Assembly (NCBI RefSeq): GCF_901709675.1
Contig: NC_051089.1
Span: 16,233,976-16,297,975, forward strand
DNA from: Syngnathus acus
Lineage: Eukaryota; Chordata; Actinopteri; Syngnathiformes; Syngnathidae
Direction of reading: 5' to 3'
DNA: 64,000 bases
Shown: positions 19,551 through 33,700 of the stretch, piece after piece
Numbering within the stretch: position 1 is the first letter of the stretch
How the letters are laid out: every line of letters begins with the position of its first letter
Notes under the pieces: model-generated
Told to the model about the DNA's origin: nothing
Database searches by the model: none
What the model saw: only the letters and a program-made list of their open reading frames with translations
Translations under genes and position numbers: made by a program

Positions 19551-21513
19551 GTAAATATAATGGCATTTAAAAACAAATTTGTTATTTGTTCATTTTCTCC
19601 TACTGGCAAACGCAATCATTCCACAATAAACGTCAAACAAAGAACATTTACAAAATGTACTGTAATGCATATGAATGTAAATTAAAACAATTGGTAATGT
19701 TCATTTATGTATTTTCCTATCTCTTTAAAATGTAAGTCTCGTTTGTCTTTAGAAGAATCAAAAGCACTGTAACCATCCAAGGTATTGTTTCATTTACTTG
19801 CCTACTTTCACAATAAGATTTTTTTTAAATATAATTAAACATTGCTTGAGGGAGAAGTACCGAGCCTTTTTGTGCCTAACTTTAAACATTCATTACTTTC
19901 AAGACAAAGCACAAATATTAATAACAATAATAACAACAAAATACGACAAAACAGTGAAGAATAGCATCTTAGATATCATTTTAGCAAGGGAGAAGTTCCA
20001 CGCTGCTATTATCACCTTTCATGTTGATGACAACATCTAGCACTTTCCACTCTAACCAGCAGAGGCCAGTATATTACACAGAGTCGTTTTGCTGACTCAC
20101 CGGTGGAAAATCAAAGCGCAACTGCAGCACTCTCGAAAATAATGGTACACAATAAACAAGTAAGCAATTACATCAAATTGCCTGTCTGTATGATTAAAGG
20201 AAACATCACACAGCGTTTTCAAGATAAACATTCTAAAAAACCTGGAAGTGGTGAGGCTCTCCTACTGTCTGGAGTTTGCATCTTCTCCCTGTACTTGTGC
20301 AAAAACATACATGAAACAGGTTCACTGAAGATTAATTGTGGATGGTTGTTTGCAGGACCAATTCTAGGATCAGAGATTTAGGAGTGCGTAGCTAAACTGT
20401 TTTGTCACGCAATATTATTGTCACATTAATAAAAGGGACTTTTTTTTCTGAAGTAAGCCGGTAAACTAAGCAATATGCTACATTTTGTAAATTGGATCTG
20501 TGGGGAGGAACCAAAGTTTTAATTTAGGTCCTTAGATGAAAAAGTCGATAATGTTGTGGATATTCGGCTATGTCTGTAAATCTCAACTGTGAGAACGGCA
20601 CCCAAAAGTGGTTTGAGCAATCAAAAAAATACTCATAGTCTTCTTTTGATTTTTATGCGCCTTAGAAGCCCAACAAATTTCCACATAATTCACATTAGGT
20701 AAGCAACAAGAAGTTTACATACCTCATGTTTATGTCACTAGTTTACCCCATAATCAATATTTTCACTTTAACATGATATACATTGTAATGTCGTGTCTTA
20801 ATTCTGTCTAATAATGTCTAATATAGTGATGATTATAATAGGAGCTTTTTTTTAGGTGGGGGTGCACAGACCAAACTTATTCACATGACCCAGAAAGTCT
20901 AAAATAACTATGCCTATGCTTATTAAGGCCTCTGTTGTCTGTCTGGCTTTGTGCATAGATGAAACATTGTTTTGATCACAATGGGAACAAAGAAGAGTCA
21001 CATAGAATTGCATTGCCTGGTACGATTTGTGCCAATGTTATAAATAGATCCTTTTAGTGTTATTTTCAGCTCATTTTGTCTTATACAGTTCAATACATGA
21101 GCAATTTAAGGGAGGTGAGTGTAGTGTTGCTAATTACTCTCATAATCCCAAGAACTAGTTTGCCTTTTTAACAACTATGTTTTTTTAATTATTACCCTCA
21201 TATATTTGTATGTTTAATATTGTCCTCTGATAAACAGTATCAATGCTCATATGCTGTCAATAGTGAGGTAAAAAATTGACTTCCTACCATACATTCACCT
21301 TCATTGTTCAAATCTCAGTATGTTTGTTTCAGCTGTGTTGTGAATTTGATCAACATAAATTTTCAATTCCCTTGTTTTGTTTCGGCTGGTGTTTCTTTGC
21401 GACATCAAATAGTCACATAACACGTTATCCAATGAAAAATGCTCCTTCCACTAGGGCCACACCTACGAGTCCACTCAGTTCATCCTGCACCCAACATCCT
21501 TTCTCTAGACGCA

Positions 21514-21572
21514 GTTGTCATGGAGATGGAGAAGAGTTGAGCGTCCACGAGTGCTACTGTTACCATGGAAAT
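21514..21572 (+). promoter_or_regulatory. map1a: Pair of X-box-like (RFX) motifs at the map1a start codon
   Basis: GTTGTCATGGAGAT (21514-21527) and GTTACCATGGAAAT (21559-21572) both resemble the RFX X-box; the second contains the start codon. RFX factors are reported to act on the mammalian MAP1A promoter/exon 1. Each motif departs from consensus at two or more positions. Confidence 0.4.
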
Positions 21573-21739
21573 TCCTTTTGTCATAGCGAGTCCAGTAAAG
21601 CAAGCCAAGCCAGTTGAGCACCAGGATCAACGTCATGCTGGAGCTGCTTTACAACACAACAAATATCGCATGCTGATTGTGATTGGGGAGATTTCCACCA
21701 GCGATCACCTTGACTCTGCCAAAAAACAGATCACACAAG
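21565..21739 (+). CDS. map1a: map1a coding exon 1
   Basis: Starts MEIPFVIASPVKQAK and contains NKYRMLIVIGEISTSDHL, matching the family's YLLVVVGEI..EHL block. Donor ACAAG|GTAAGA leaves one base. Upstream residues are not conserved, so the exact start Met is inferred from the ACCATGG context. Confidence 0.85.
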
Positions 21740-24700
21740 GTAAGACTGGAATGGGATTGTCTGATGACGTACTCCTGTGTGGATTAATTTGCTAAAATCA
21801 TGTGAATTAGGACCTGTTGTACTATGTTCAAATAATATTGAATAAGGTGAAAAACAAGTCAAACTTCCATACAATTTACGCAATAAAATAATTCAGTGCA
21901 CAGCTGAATACGCTGTGAGTGGCAGCTCAACCTCAATTTTACGTGGACTTTAGAGTCCAGAGTTTGGGAAATTGCCTCTTGTCTTTTCACACTGCAATTT
22001 CTACAATATCGTCCGTCCGTTTAAAATACGACAAAAAATCTTGGAGTCCATGACCAAACCGTGTTCGACAGAAAGCCGCGTAGAATCGAAGCGCGTCAAA
22101 TCGAGGTTGAGCTGTCATGAATAATGTTTTTCTAGTGCCCATAAAGGTACGAAGGCTGTATTTCTTATTTGATCTTTTCTCCATGTACCGTTTTAAGTAA
22201 ATGGGGGAAATGTTTACTAGAGACAGGAGAATAATCAATGAATCAATCATTCAGTAAAGAAACCTGTAAATTGTATTGAATTAATAATCGCAACTTGATG
22301 TGCGATTGCAACCAACAAAGGTGTTGCTGATTGAGTTTCAACTGTTAGCAGCATAAATATAAGAACAACTCTCACCTCTTACCATAACAACTCCTCCAGG
22401 CAGCAAGAGTTCAAATCATTCAGAGATGGATTGACAGGTTTCTTTAAAATAATAGTTCATGTAAGATAGAAATGAAATAATTGGATCGTTAATTTCCTCC
22501 TCAAGTAGTCGAGTAAATTTAGGCCATCCCCCCAAATAAATGGAAAACACGAGTTGAATGCAAAAATCTGTAAACACAAATCATCAGGAATAACACAGTC
22601 AGATGCTGAGCATTTAGCACGTTCTACATGATTCATGCTTCACTTATTTTAATCCAGGTTTGCTTTCCTGGAATGTTGATTTGAGTATCTGCGACCTGAA
22701 CAAGGAGCTACAGCTGTTTGAGAGCAAACACACAGCACGATTTTCTTCAGAGGTCAAAGGTTGGTTTATTGTTGTTGAGTTTGGATTTACCTTATTATTA
22801 TACCGTATTTTCCGGACTATTAGTCGCAGGTTTTTTTTTCATAGTTTGGGTGCGACTTATACTCAGGAGCGACTTTTATGTGAAATTATTAACACATTAT
22901 TACTTGATCATTAACACATTACTTACTTACTATTGTATTGTTGATCACTTCACATGTTATTTTCACTTTAAACTGCATGAGGGCGCACTAGGCCTGTGGA
23001 ATAATTGGAGCCGCCACTGACAATGAATCTGACCTCAGTGCCACATGTACTTCTGGAGTCAGCAGCGGCATTGTTTATAAGTGACATGGAGGACGAAGAT
23101 TTTGATGGATTTAATGATTTAGAGCGACACGGATGGTTCGATAAACGTGTTATTTATGTTATAGTTATATTAATAACCGTTAATATGTTATGTCAGGCAC
23201 GTTCTCAGTTCCTCGTTTATTTATGTACTGTTGGCATACCGTATCGTTTTGGCTGTTGTTGCCTATTCATGTCTGTGTGTTAATGTATGTATTTTGTCAA
23301 ATAAAGTCCCCCCGAAAATGCGACTTGTACTCCGGTGCGACTTATATGTTTTTTTTCTTCTTTATTATGCGTTTTATGGCTGGTGCAACTTGTACTCCAG
23401 AGCGACTTATAGTCCGGAAAATACGGTAATTGTTCTCTGTCTGTATAGTAGTTTTCTGCTGCTGGTCCATGCATGTACTATGAACAAAGTGCTGGGAATG
23501 TAGCAACCAGTATTTCTTAGATTCTCACACTTAACTAATTAAGGATCTGGAATCAGTGACATCATTGCGAGGAGACAGAATTAGGCCATGCAGTAAGACA
23601 GTGAATATGTCCAAAGATGCACCTTATTGCTGGTTTGCTGTTTACACAAGTATGCCTCATTTTCACTGTACGTATTGTGTTTCCATGGGTTACGATTCCT
23701 GTTTATTTTTAAATTTAAAACATGATTGCAGGAACAATGATTTAACCAATGGTGGCAAGTGCGAGTAGGAAGAGAACATAAACATGGAGAATTATAAATG
23801 TAATTGAAAACATAGTTATTATAATAATTACAATCATTTAAAATGATAAATCACTTCTTTAAAAGGAAAATATAATGAATTTGTGGAAAATGTGAAGAAA
23901 GAGTTGTCTTTGTCTTGTTGCATGTCAAATTGTCAGCCTGACTGAAACTCTATTGGGCTTACAGAAGATGCATTTATTCAAAGTTCAACTGCTCAGCTTC
24001 CAGTGAACATATGTAAGTCATTTGCAAAGGTCACATTGAAAAATTGATCTTTTGGATGTGGAAATCTCATTCACCCTTGTATTGAAAAGCAGTTTGCTCC
24101 AGTAGGGCTCTGATGTTAGTAATACCCAGAGGGGGCAACTGTATATTCCTGCTTTCTTTTTATTTAAGGAATCTGCCTGCCTCTATCGCTCCTACTCATC
24201 TGTGACTTGAATACAAATAACCTACCTAGCTTGTATGCTGTCATCATGGCAGACAAAGAAAAGTCCACAAGAATACTCTCGATCTTGTTTTTGAATTGTT
24301 TTGGAATCCAAATTTTGCAAACTCTTTCAAACTGAAGACGTGTGAGAAAAAAAACACAGACGGACTGTGAAGGCATCATCCATTAGAAGTGAAATTCAAA
24401 GTAAGATCAAATGGAGTGAGTCTAATCTTTTTGTATTAGGTTTTGCAAACCACCTCTTAAGGAAGAAATTTCTTTTTGAGTTTGAACATGGCGCATAAAA
24501 TGTTGAAAGACCTTATTCGTGCGTGCGTGCTCGTGCATGTGCGCGTGTGTAGACAATGTCTAATAGTTAAAATAGGAGTCTGTTTTCATCTTAGGTGGTC
24601 TATTTCAGCAAACTACAAATGCCCAAACACTCTCCATATCACACTCATGCTGCGACATAATAAAACCGAGACATGCGGTAATCAAGACACACAGGTAATC

Positions 24701-27700
24701 AGGCATCCATCACTGCATTACTCCATTACTGTCCCAGTCAGCTCCATCTCCACTGCTCAGACAAGAGTGTCTCGACTGATGAGGCAATCTCACATGGGAG
24801 ATTACATTTCCTGTCAGGAGAGGAGGAGGAGGAGGAAAAAGGTGACTGAAATCACTTCCTTGAATGCAGCTAGCATCTGCAAGATACAAATAGCATCATT
24901 TATAGACAGATAGCTGGTGAAAAAAAATTATATGATAACATATCTCAAATTAACTTGTTTTTCTTCCTTTGAGTGATTGAAAATGATGAGTCCAATCTCG
25001 ATTATTGTATCAAAAAGGTTTTGAAACAGATATAATGGGGTGCAAAAACACAAACTCAAGAGGCTGATTTCTATGACGTCGATGTATAAGTACTGTAGAT
25101 CCTGCCTTGGCCTCTGACTCATACTCAACATCAGCACCATAGTGGACATCATGTGGCAAAGTTCAAGCTCCCTGTGGGAGTAGGACGCTTTTTTGCTCCC
25201 CTCGCAAGGTTACAGCTGCGAACTGAGAGATAACGGTATATACAAACACGCAGACATTCAGAATACAAATTACGTACTTCACACAAAATAGCTTTACTTG
25301 TACATGGGAGGAGCAGAAGAACGAATTTTTTTGGAGTGATGAGGACAATACCTTGGAAGACATCAAAAAACAGCTGAGAACTTTGGAAACACTTCAAGAA
25401 GAGAGGAGAGACATTAAGAAGCATATTATGGGAATGGAGACTCGGTCGATTGGCTTAGAAACCAAGATGGAAGAAATCGCACTTCTCAAAGCTGAGAATG
25501 CCAAGAAAGATCAGCTGATAAGAATTCTCACAAACAGAGTAGAAGATATCGACCAACAGTATAAAATGAATGATGTGGTCATCTCTGGGCTCAAGATCTC
25601 GCCACGAAACTACGCCGTATTGCTGAGATTTGGACAGGTGGTGGAGATTAGGATGAAAATCAATCCGTGGAACAGCAAGTGGTGGATTTCCTTACAACAA
25701 AAAACATATCGGTGGACAAGGCAAGTGTGGATTTCTGACGACTCCTGTCCAAGAGAAGGGCAACTGGACGTAGGGTGAATGAAAATCGTGTGGTATTACT
25801 GAGATTAAGCACAAAATATTAAGCACAAATTTGCTCTACTGAAACAGGATCAAATGTTGACATTAACGGAAATCTCAACAAGCAAAACGCAACCATTGCA
25901 TGGAGAACATAAGGAAAAATACAAAGCACTTGGATGACAAATTGCAAAATCTACATAAAGCCGAATGGATCATCCCCAGAAAATACCAAACCAGTTCTAA
26001 TCAAAGCGATGGATGAACTGGAGAAATACGCTAATTGAGGTATATCAAGCCTAACTACATTCTACCCAATTACAACAGAAACGTTATCAAGTCAAATTGC
26101 AAGAACTAACAGACTTGGCTGCGAGATATGAGAAAATTCAATTGGAAATAAATAATCATCCAACAACAAACTATCCAAATGAAGATATTAAGCCAGACTT
26201 TCACCACTACATAAATGGGCATCATTATTGACAACCTCTTGGGATGGAAACCATATTTTAAATACCTCCAAAACAAACTAGCAAAGAGCATATCTCTACT
26301 ACGCAGGTGACAAAACAAAGTGAACCAACCAGTCAACTCTAAGTTGCTCCTTCACGAGATGTCTCTACACAAAAATAATATGGACAAGCGACAGGAGGCC
26401 AGCGTGGGAGACGATTAGCTGTAATCGGTCGCTGCAAGCGCCGTATGGGGTGCCTGCAAGATTGTGACTCCAAACCTCTCAAAATTCATTAACTTGTTAC
26501 TGTTGCATTCAAATGAAACTGTCAAAATGTGTTATTTTGTCAGTTCATTTGTCATTGCTGCATTCAAATCAAACTGCTATCAAACTTCCAGTTAACTTGT
26601 CATTGCTGTATTCAAATCATATGTTATCCTGTGTCAAATTTCTGTTTCCTTTGTTTCTTCCTTTTTTTTTGTTATGGTGATATTTTAGATAGCACTGTAG
26701 ATATGTAGATCGTGTGTCTGGCAGTGAAATCCTTGGTTGAAATCGGGATGGGACTCGATAAGCAGAATTCGACCCGTCTCCCTTTTTGACAATTCATGTA
26801 TAACATAACGTAAAATGGAATTGTAATGACTGTGGATTGTGTACTTGACCAATTAAACAAATCAAATCAAGTGGAGTAATTGGTGAAAGTCCCTCATTCA
26901 TTTGCTACTTGGAGATACATCAAACCTTTTACACACAAAATTGAATCTCTTAACTGTATTTGGCCATTAAGAACTTGCATTTTTAGTGCCTCTCTGTTTC
27001 CTAAATATATTACTGTCTATGTAAATCGGTGAACATGTATTAACTCTTAGTAGATGTACAGATGACAGCTGCAGTACGCCAGGGGTGTCAAACAATTTTT
27101 TTTCGCGGGCCGCATTGTAGTCATACCTTCTTTCGGAGGGCCATTATGACTGTCAACCCAAATAAATGTATGAGCACCTCATATTATATAGGCTAAAAGC
27201 TACAAAACAAACTGGCAAATAACTCGTTTTCAAATCAGACGAGTAAAAACTGGTCAGATATTTAAAAAAAATATATGATTAAAAGTGACGACAATTTGCA
27301 ATTCTAGTAATGACCCACGAATTTGATGCACAATTTGTCTTCACGGGCCACATAAAACGATGTGGCGGGCCGTATCTGGCCCCCGGGCCTTGAGTTTGAC
27401 ACCTGTACTGTACACTGACAGGAAAATATTTTGAAGGAAGCAAATGCAAGAGTGGGCAATAATAGATCAGCTTGTGTAGTTCTTGGGTGTGAAAACAACA
27501 ATATTAGTCTATCCGAGTATACCTGCTGCAAAGTAAATTTTCGATTGTGTTTTTCTCTCTTGGGTATTTGTGTAATGATGCTGAGCCAACAAAATGTTTG
27601 GTTATGGGTTTCTGTTCCCCACTGCATGCATGACTTACAGGAATCGGTGTTTCTATTGATTGCTGCAAGTCTGGGTGTCTAGTATACAACATGCAAAGGT

Positions 27701-30700
27701 AGTGAGCTGAAAATCAGCCATCAGTGATGAGAAACAGTGATATGATAACATGCAAGGAAAATATGTCAAAGTTGTGTCGTTTCATGCGTCTTACCCTGTT
27801 AATATTTGAATGGCATTTTGTAAAAATGTCCTAGACGTATGCTGACTGACCGGAGCCAAGAGAATGTCTGCCGATTAATAATTCAGCAGCTCCTATTGAT
27901 CAGTCAGTTTTGAGTGGGCACTGCTGTCCATTAGGAAAGTTTACCTGCCCCCATTCCATTTGATCTGAACCTGATTGCACATCAACACATACAATACGTA
28001 CACCAAGTGTACTGTGGCATGAACTAAATTCTAGGTTTTTAGATTTACTGTGTGTGGAATGATCCTGCATCCGAATTTACGCATCAGCAAGCATACAATA
28101 AAGGGGTTGGATAACAGAATATGAATTGGAAGGACAACTATTTGTAGAAAGAAAACGACCGGGTCCCCACTGTGTAATGTGAGGAGCCACCCTCGTACCA
28201 TCATCATCATCATCATCATCAGTTTAAAGTCCGCTTTCCAGGCGCCGCTGGGTTGGACTGGATTCTCAATATGGCTTTCTTCCACCGGGGACGGTCCACC
28301 CTCGTACCGTCCCTGCAAACTAAACACATGCCCAGTTTTCCAGTTTTGCAATGTCTTCAAGTAAAAATCATTGTTTTTGGGTTTATTAAATTAGCTTTTA
28401 TCAAATAATTTTGAGATGTCCTACTTTGGAAAGTCGACCCGGCAAACGTGTATGAGTACTGTACAGCGGAAGTGGGGTTTTAGTAAGCCAGGCGTTACGT
28501 CAGCGTTAGAAATTCAGTAATCCCTCGTTTATTGCGGATAATTGATTCCAAAAACCACCTGCGATAAGTGAAATCCGCGAAGTACGGTCACCAACAAGAA
28601 GTACTGGGCAGGCTAACGAGTTAGTGGAAAATGCTAATTCGCGATCGTGTTGACACGCGAAAACGGACTTCTAAAGGAATGTAAACGAACATTTGGAGCA
28701 ATACTACATTGTCCTAAAGGTTAGACACGTTTCCTCAATTTAGAAGTTTTATTTTGACTTTTAAATGTTTTTTTAATTTGGAAAAAAAAATCCGCGATGT
28801 AGTGAAGCCGCGATAAACGAAACGCGAAGTAGCGAGGGATCACTGTATAGCCACCCAAATAACTCTGATTTCATAAGGAACTAGATCGCCATTGTGACAA
28901 AGGTAATATATAATCATATGTATGCCTATAATTAGATGTGAAAGGCTTAAAATAGCATGATACAGTTCCTTTAAGCTTGAGTCTGTTTAGCTGGTATTAT
29001 TTCTGTCCCTCTTCCACCAGCAACTGTTTGAAAAGTTCCTTTTTCCAGAACAGACGATCCGCATGCATCACACAAGACTCATACTGATGAAAAATGTGGA
29101 AATGTACGCGCAGCTATTTTGGTCTCTCATCTACCACCCAATTGTATTGCCTATTACTAGTCTGGCTATCAAGAGTTTAAACCTCAATACTTAGCTCTTA
29201 AATGAAAATGCTGAAATTGTGTGACATGACAAGAGTCTTTTATGGGACAGTCGTAATAGTGTTTAAGGGTGAGCTTAAACAATAAAACAATCCCAAGAAC
29301 TGGTTTGTGTGGGTACCACATTTGCACAGATTCCCCCACATACTACATGCTATTAATCTTCAGAGTCATGGAGATAAGTGGATGCCTTTTAGGCATGAGA
29401 TCTGCACCTACAAAAACAAATACCCTTGACTAATGAGTTTGTATCATTTTCATATTTATTTTATTATTTTCCTTGTTACAAGGCAACAATTTTGGTGAAG
29501 CGCTTTTCACATACCGCATGGAGAAGATGCTTACGTTTAACTAAATGCGTAATGTGTGTATGTGTGAATTATTTACATTTTTATGTGTCGAGAATAATAT
29601 TTAAAATTGTGTTATGGGGGGAACTTTAACAGTTTAATGACAGGGAAATGGAATGAGTAAATTAATTTACGAGCTTGGTCACGGAACGAATTAAAGATTG
29701 AAATGAAGTGAGTTACCAATTCTCACTTCCTCTATTCTCTGAAACACCTATTTATCCATCTATTCATAATTTGAGAGGTATTTATTTTGAGTATCTTGGA
29801 CTGCCTCCAAATCCAAATTGACTGTTTGGCTGAAAACGAATAACCTCACTCACAATCGGGATCCGGGGACGGTCTAGGTTTTCCGAGCGGTTCCTGAATG
29901 TAGCATGAGCAGGCTTTGAGCCAAGCTGGCCGATCCTGCCCTCCTTCCTTCCTCATCTCTCCTCCGTAGCCCAGCAGCATCACCGCCCCTCCCTCTTCTC
30001 CATCCACAAACCCAGGACGGTAAGCACCCTCACCGTTTCTTGGTTTGACGCTGTTAACCTTGGACGTCTGGACCCTTTCTTTCGTGTTCTTATGCCGAAA
30101 CAGGCGAATGATTCGACGCAGCTGTCGGTAGAATAGTCCGATTTTAAACAGCACGTCGGTCACGATCGATGTATGCAGATTTCTGGAGGAATCTTACTGC
30201 ACTGTCAGGGGTTCGCTTAAGGAGCCGTGGTGTGATTAAGTAAGTAATATCATGGATGATGACATTGCCGGCCATTTCACAGGCTGCAGAAACAAGCACA
30301 CGGCCATTTCAATAACTGTTGCTACATATGCTTTGGAAAGACAGACGCTGCCTTGACAACGGATTACTGTATTTTAAAATAATGTGATATTTAATATTGT
30401 GATTAAATTAATTCAGGTGTTGTACCAGATTATACATTGTACCTGGAGTGTAAACACAGCCATGGGCCCAGATTATGTGTCACTATGCGCTTCTTGCTAC
30501 TGTCGTTTCGGTTCACTAAATTTGGGTGACCTAATTTATAGTTAAAGCAACATCTTCTGACCTAAATGCAACATCTGAGGTCGTGAGACTGATGAGTCTC
30601 TGAATTGGGCAAGCCACAACATTAGTCATCAGGGTCAAATCTGTGTTGCGATGTGGCTTAAATCTCACTCTCCAAATGACCCTGGAATTATGCAACAGGC

Positions 30701-33700
30701 TTGACAAAAAGTCCCCAAAATAGAAATCTGAACTCCTGATGTTTTAATCCAGAAACATTCGAGTGAGTGGGATAGGGCTACATTTTCCTGTGTCACATTG
30801 TTTTTGAGTCACATGGTTTTAGAACCACAATTGGAACATGATACGAGTAAAATTTCATTGAGTGAAACAATCGATGAATATTATGACCATGGGATGTATG
30901 ACGTCATTGAGAGAGTATGCTGGTAATTATGAAAACATTAGAAATGATGTCACTGGAGAGATGGTTTGTTAACTGATTTTTAGTGGAGGGATATTAATGG
31001 TATAAACAAAGACTGTGAAATAACTAATTGTTCATGAGGAAAACTCACTGAAATGCCAGTTTAGTCATCAGTTCTGATGTAACAATCTCAGCTTCTCACC
31101 ACTTTTAGAATAATAGCAATACTGCCGCATGAATGGACAGATAAAATAACAACACAGGTACTGCATACGCATAACAATTAGTACTAACATTAGCATCAAC
31201 ATTTTTTTTTAATAGCTTTCTTTCAAGGTACTGCGACAAAATGGAAAGTGTTGATGTAAAACATCAGATGTTCACGAGTATAGTCACAATGAAAGGAAAA
31301 AAGTGAAAAAAGTAAAAAATATTGTTACAAGAATCTAGTTTTAAAATGACAAGAAAAAGCAAATTTAATGAACAAATGGGATGGGAATTACAACCAGTTC
31401 TGAAAAAGAACCCATTCCCAGTAATTGTTAACCGTTTGTTTGCTTGCCTGATGATTCCACTTATTGATTCCCCTTATGTCCTAAATCAATGACGACGTCA
31501 CAGCAAGAATATAAAAACGACTGCAGTTACTATATAACCCTTTAGCGTTTATATTGTTATTTTGATGTGTGATGTCAAATAGTGCATTTGACTGTCTTGA
31601 CTTACTACCAATAGTGATAGTAATAGTCTAGATTTGTGACTCCCAACATTTATTGATGAAAGTCACACATTTTAAGGTTGAAAAATCTCACGGCACAGCA
31701 CCAGACAAAAAATGTCACAAAAAGTGGACACTGTCAATTAAATACTTTCTTCCAGCAATTAGGTAATTCATTTTCTTCTGACTGACTCGGTAAGTCACTG
31801 GCATCCATAGATTAGCAAAAATACATGAATAGTTAGGAAGTGATTATCTTTGGACCAGTTAAGCGAAATTTGATCATTTCCACAGCACACTTTAAGAGCT
31901 CTCACAGCATACTAATGTGCCCGGGCACAAAGCTTGGAAATCACTGGTGTAGATAGAACAATGTTACTATATGATGGAATAAAAGCTGCAGTTGTGAGCC
32001 TCAATGTTCTCCAAATTGCATCTTCAGTGTTCATATCCTGGTCAGTGAAAGCAGCAAGTACAAATCACAACAACCATGCTTCTGCTTTCATCTCAGATTC
32101 ATAAATCACCTTGAGTTACAGTCGTGCATGTGTGCAATGCTATCCTTAATGTATTCAGTTTAGTTTGTGTGTTGGCTCATGGAAAACCAATTAGGAATCT
32201 GGGATTTCAAAATCTACCAATAAAGAAGAAACATCACACATTGCATAAAATTTGGTCTGTTGAGCGCAGCGGTTTATAAGGTTGGTGAGTTAAAGAAAAG
32301 CTAACACGAGACGAGAATGTGACGCTCCTAGCAACCGGAAAAAAACATGAATCAGTTTCTTCTTTGTTAAAGCCACAAAAATGAAAGGTGATGGAAAAAA
32401 GTCATAGCATTTTACAGTACCGTATTTTCCGCACTATTAGGCGCACTTAAAAACTTACATTTTACTCAAAAAAACACAGTGCGCCTTATAATGCCTTATA
32501 TATGGATCAATTGATGAATTTGTTGATCCATACTGGTTGTACACAGTGGTCTGCAAAAATATTTCAGTGCGTTTTAGTACGACTAGTAAATTACAAGGTC
32601 GCATCGCTTCCCAACATTACGGCAACTGTGGTCAGGGGGCGTCACCGAATAGCTGTTGTACCCGCGAGGCTATTTCATTTTAAAATAGGCTGCTCCGTTA
32701 ATGTTTTGAGTAAATTTACGGATTGATATGGAAGGGAAACATAGGTAAGCAGTACCAATGTGTTAGATCAAACTTTAGTCAGTTCCGATCATTTTATAGG
32801 AGATCGTTTGAGAAACGCGATTGTTTACACTTTGCTGAGGCTCATGGGGGTCTGCGAGCTGAGGCTCATGGGAGTTTGCGGGTGGCTAATGCTATAATAA
32901 TAGCTGCTATACGCACAAGGCTATTTTATGTCAAAATAGGCTGCTCTGTTAATGTTTCGAGTAAATTTACGGATCGATATGGAAGGGAAACATAGGTAAG
33001 CAGTACCAGTGTTAGATCGAACTTTAGTCAGTTCTGATCATTTTATAGGAGATTGTTTGAGAAACGCGATTGTTTACAGAGGGCTCATTGGTTATTGGCT
33101 AGTGGATGCATACCGCAACCCTAGTCAACCTCAGTTTGTTGCAGTATAGCTTCTATTTTATGCGCCTTTTAATCCGGTGCGCCCTATATATGAAATAATT
33201 TCTAAAATAAAAAATTCAATGAGGGTGCGCCTTATAATCCAGTGCGCCTTATGGTGCGAAAAATACGGTAATCAAATTTTTGAAAAAGTTGAAAACTTTA
33301 TGTAGCCAACATAATCAATATTTTGTTGTAACACAAACACTTTCGTTGGCAATATATATATTTTTAAATTAGTTTAAGGCACATGTGCAATTAATATACA
33401 GTGAAAAACAATTTTTTTTCAGCAGCTTATCAAAGTTGTCTCTGCTGATGCCATTGGCAGCTAAAAAATGTCATTGAAAATTTTGAACAAATAGTTTGAG
33501 TTTTGATCCAATGCTATTATGTCAAGTAGAATGTGGCTTGCTGGTTAACTGCTGAAAGGTCTTGACTGTTCCCCTCAGCGCTGTAGGGCATCTGGAGTCC
33601 ATCCCAGATGGTTTGGCATAAAACAAAGGGGCTGATTGCTAGCTCACTGCGGGGCATCCAAAGTACAGTGCCGTAGCGGATGCCCAAACATAACATGGTT

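Larger units (their letters stand above)
14170..21564. other. Intergenic region between divergent tp53bp1 and map1a
   Basis: About 7.4 kb with no convincing coding exon. It holds the tp53bp1 promoter region, hAT elements at 14601-14923 and 16821-17183, SINE-like copies near 16.3-16.7 and 18.2-18.6 kb, a CpG-dense patch at 19150-19550 and an X-box-like motif at 15986. The remainder is AT-rich. Confidence 0.6.

Noticed and set aside
23005-23283. A membrane-like 92-residue protein
   Set aside because: It lies inside a TA-flanked transposon; the hydrophobic part comes from AT-rich repeat DNA.
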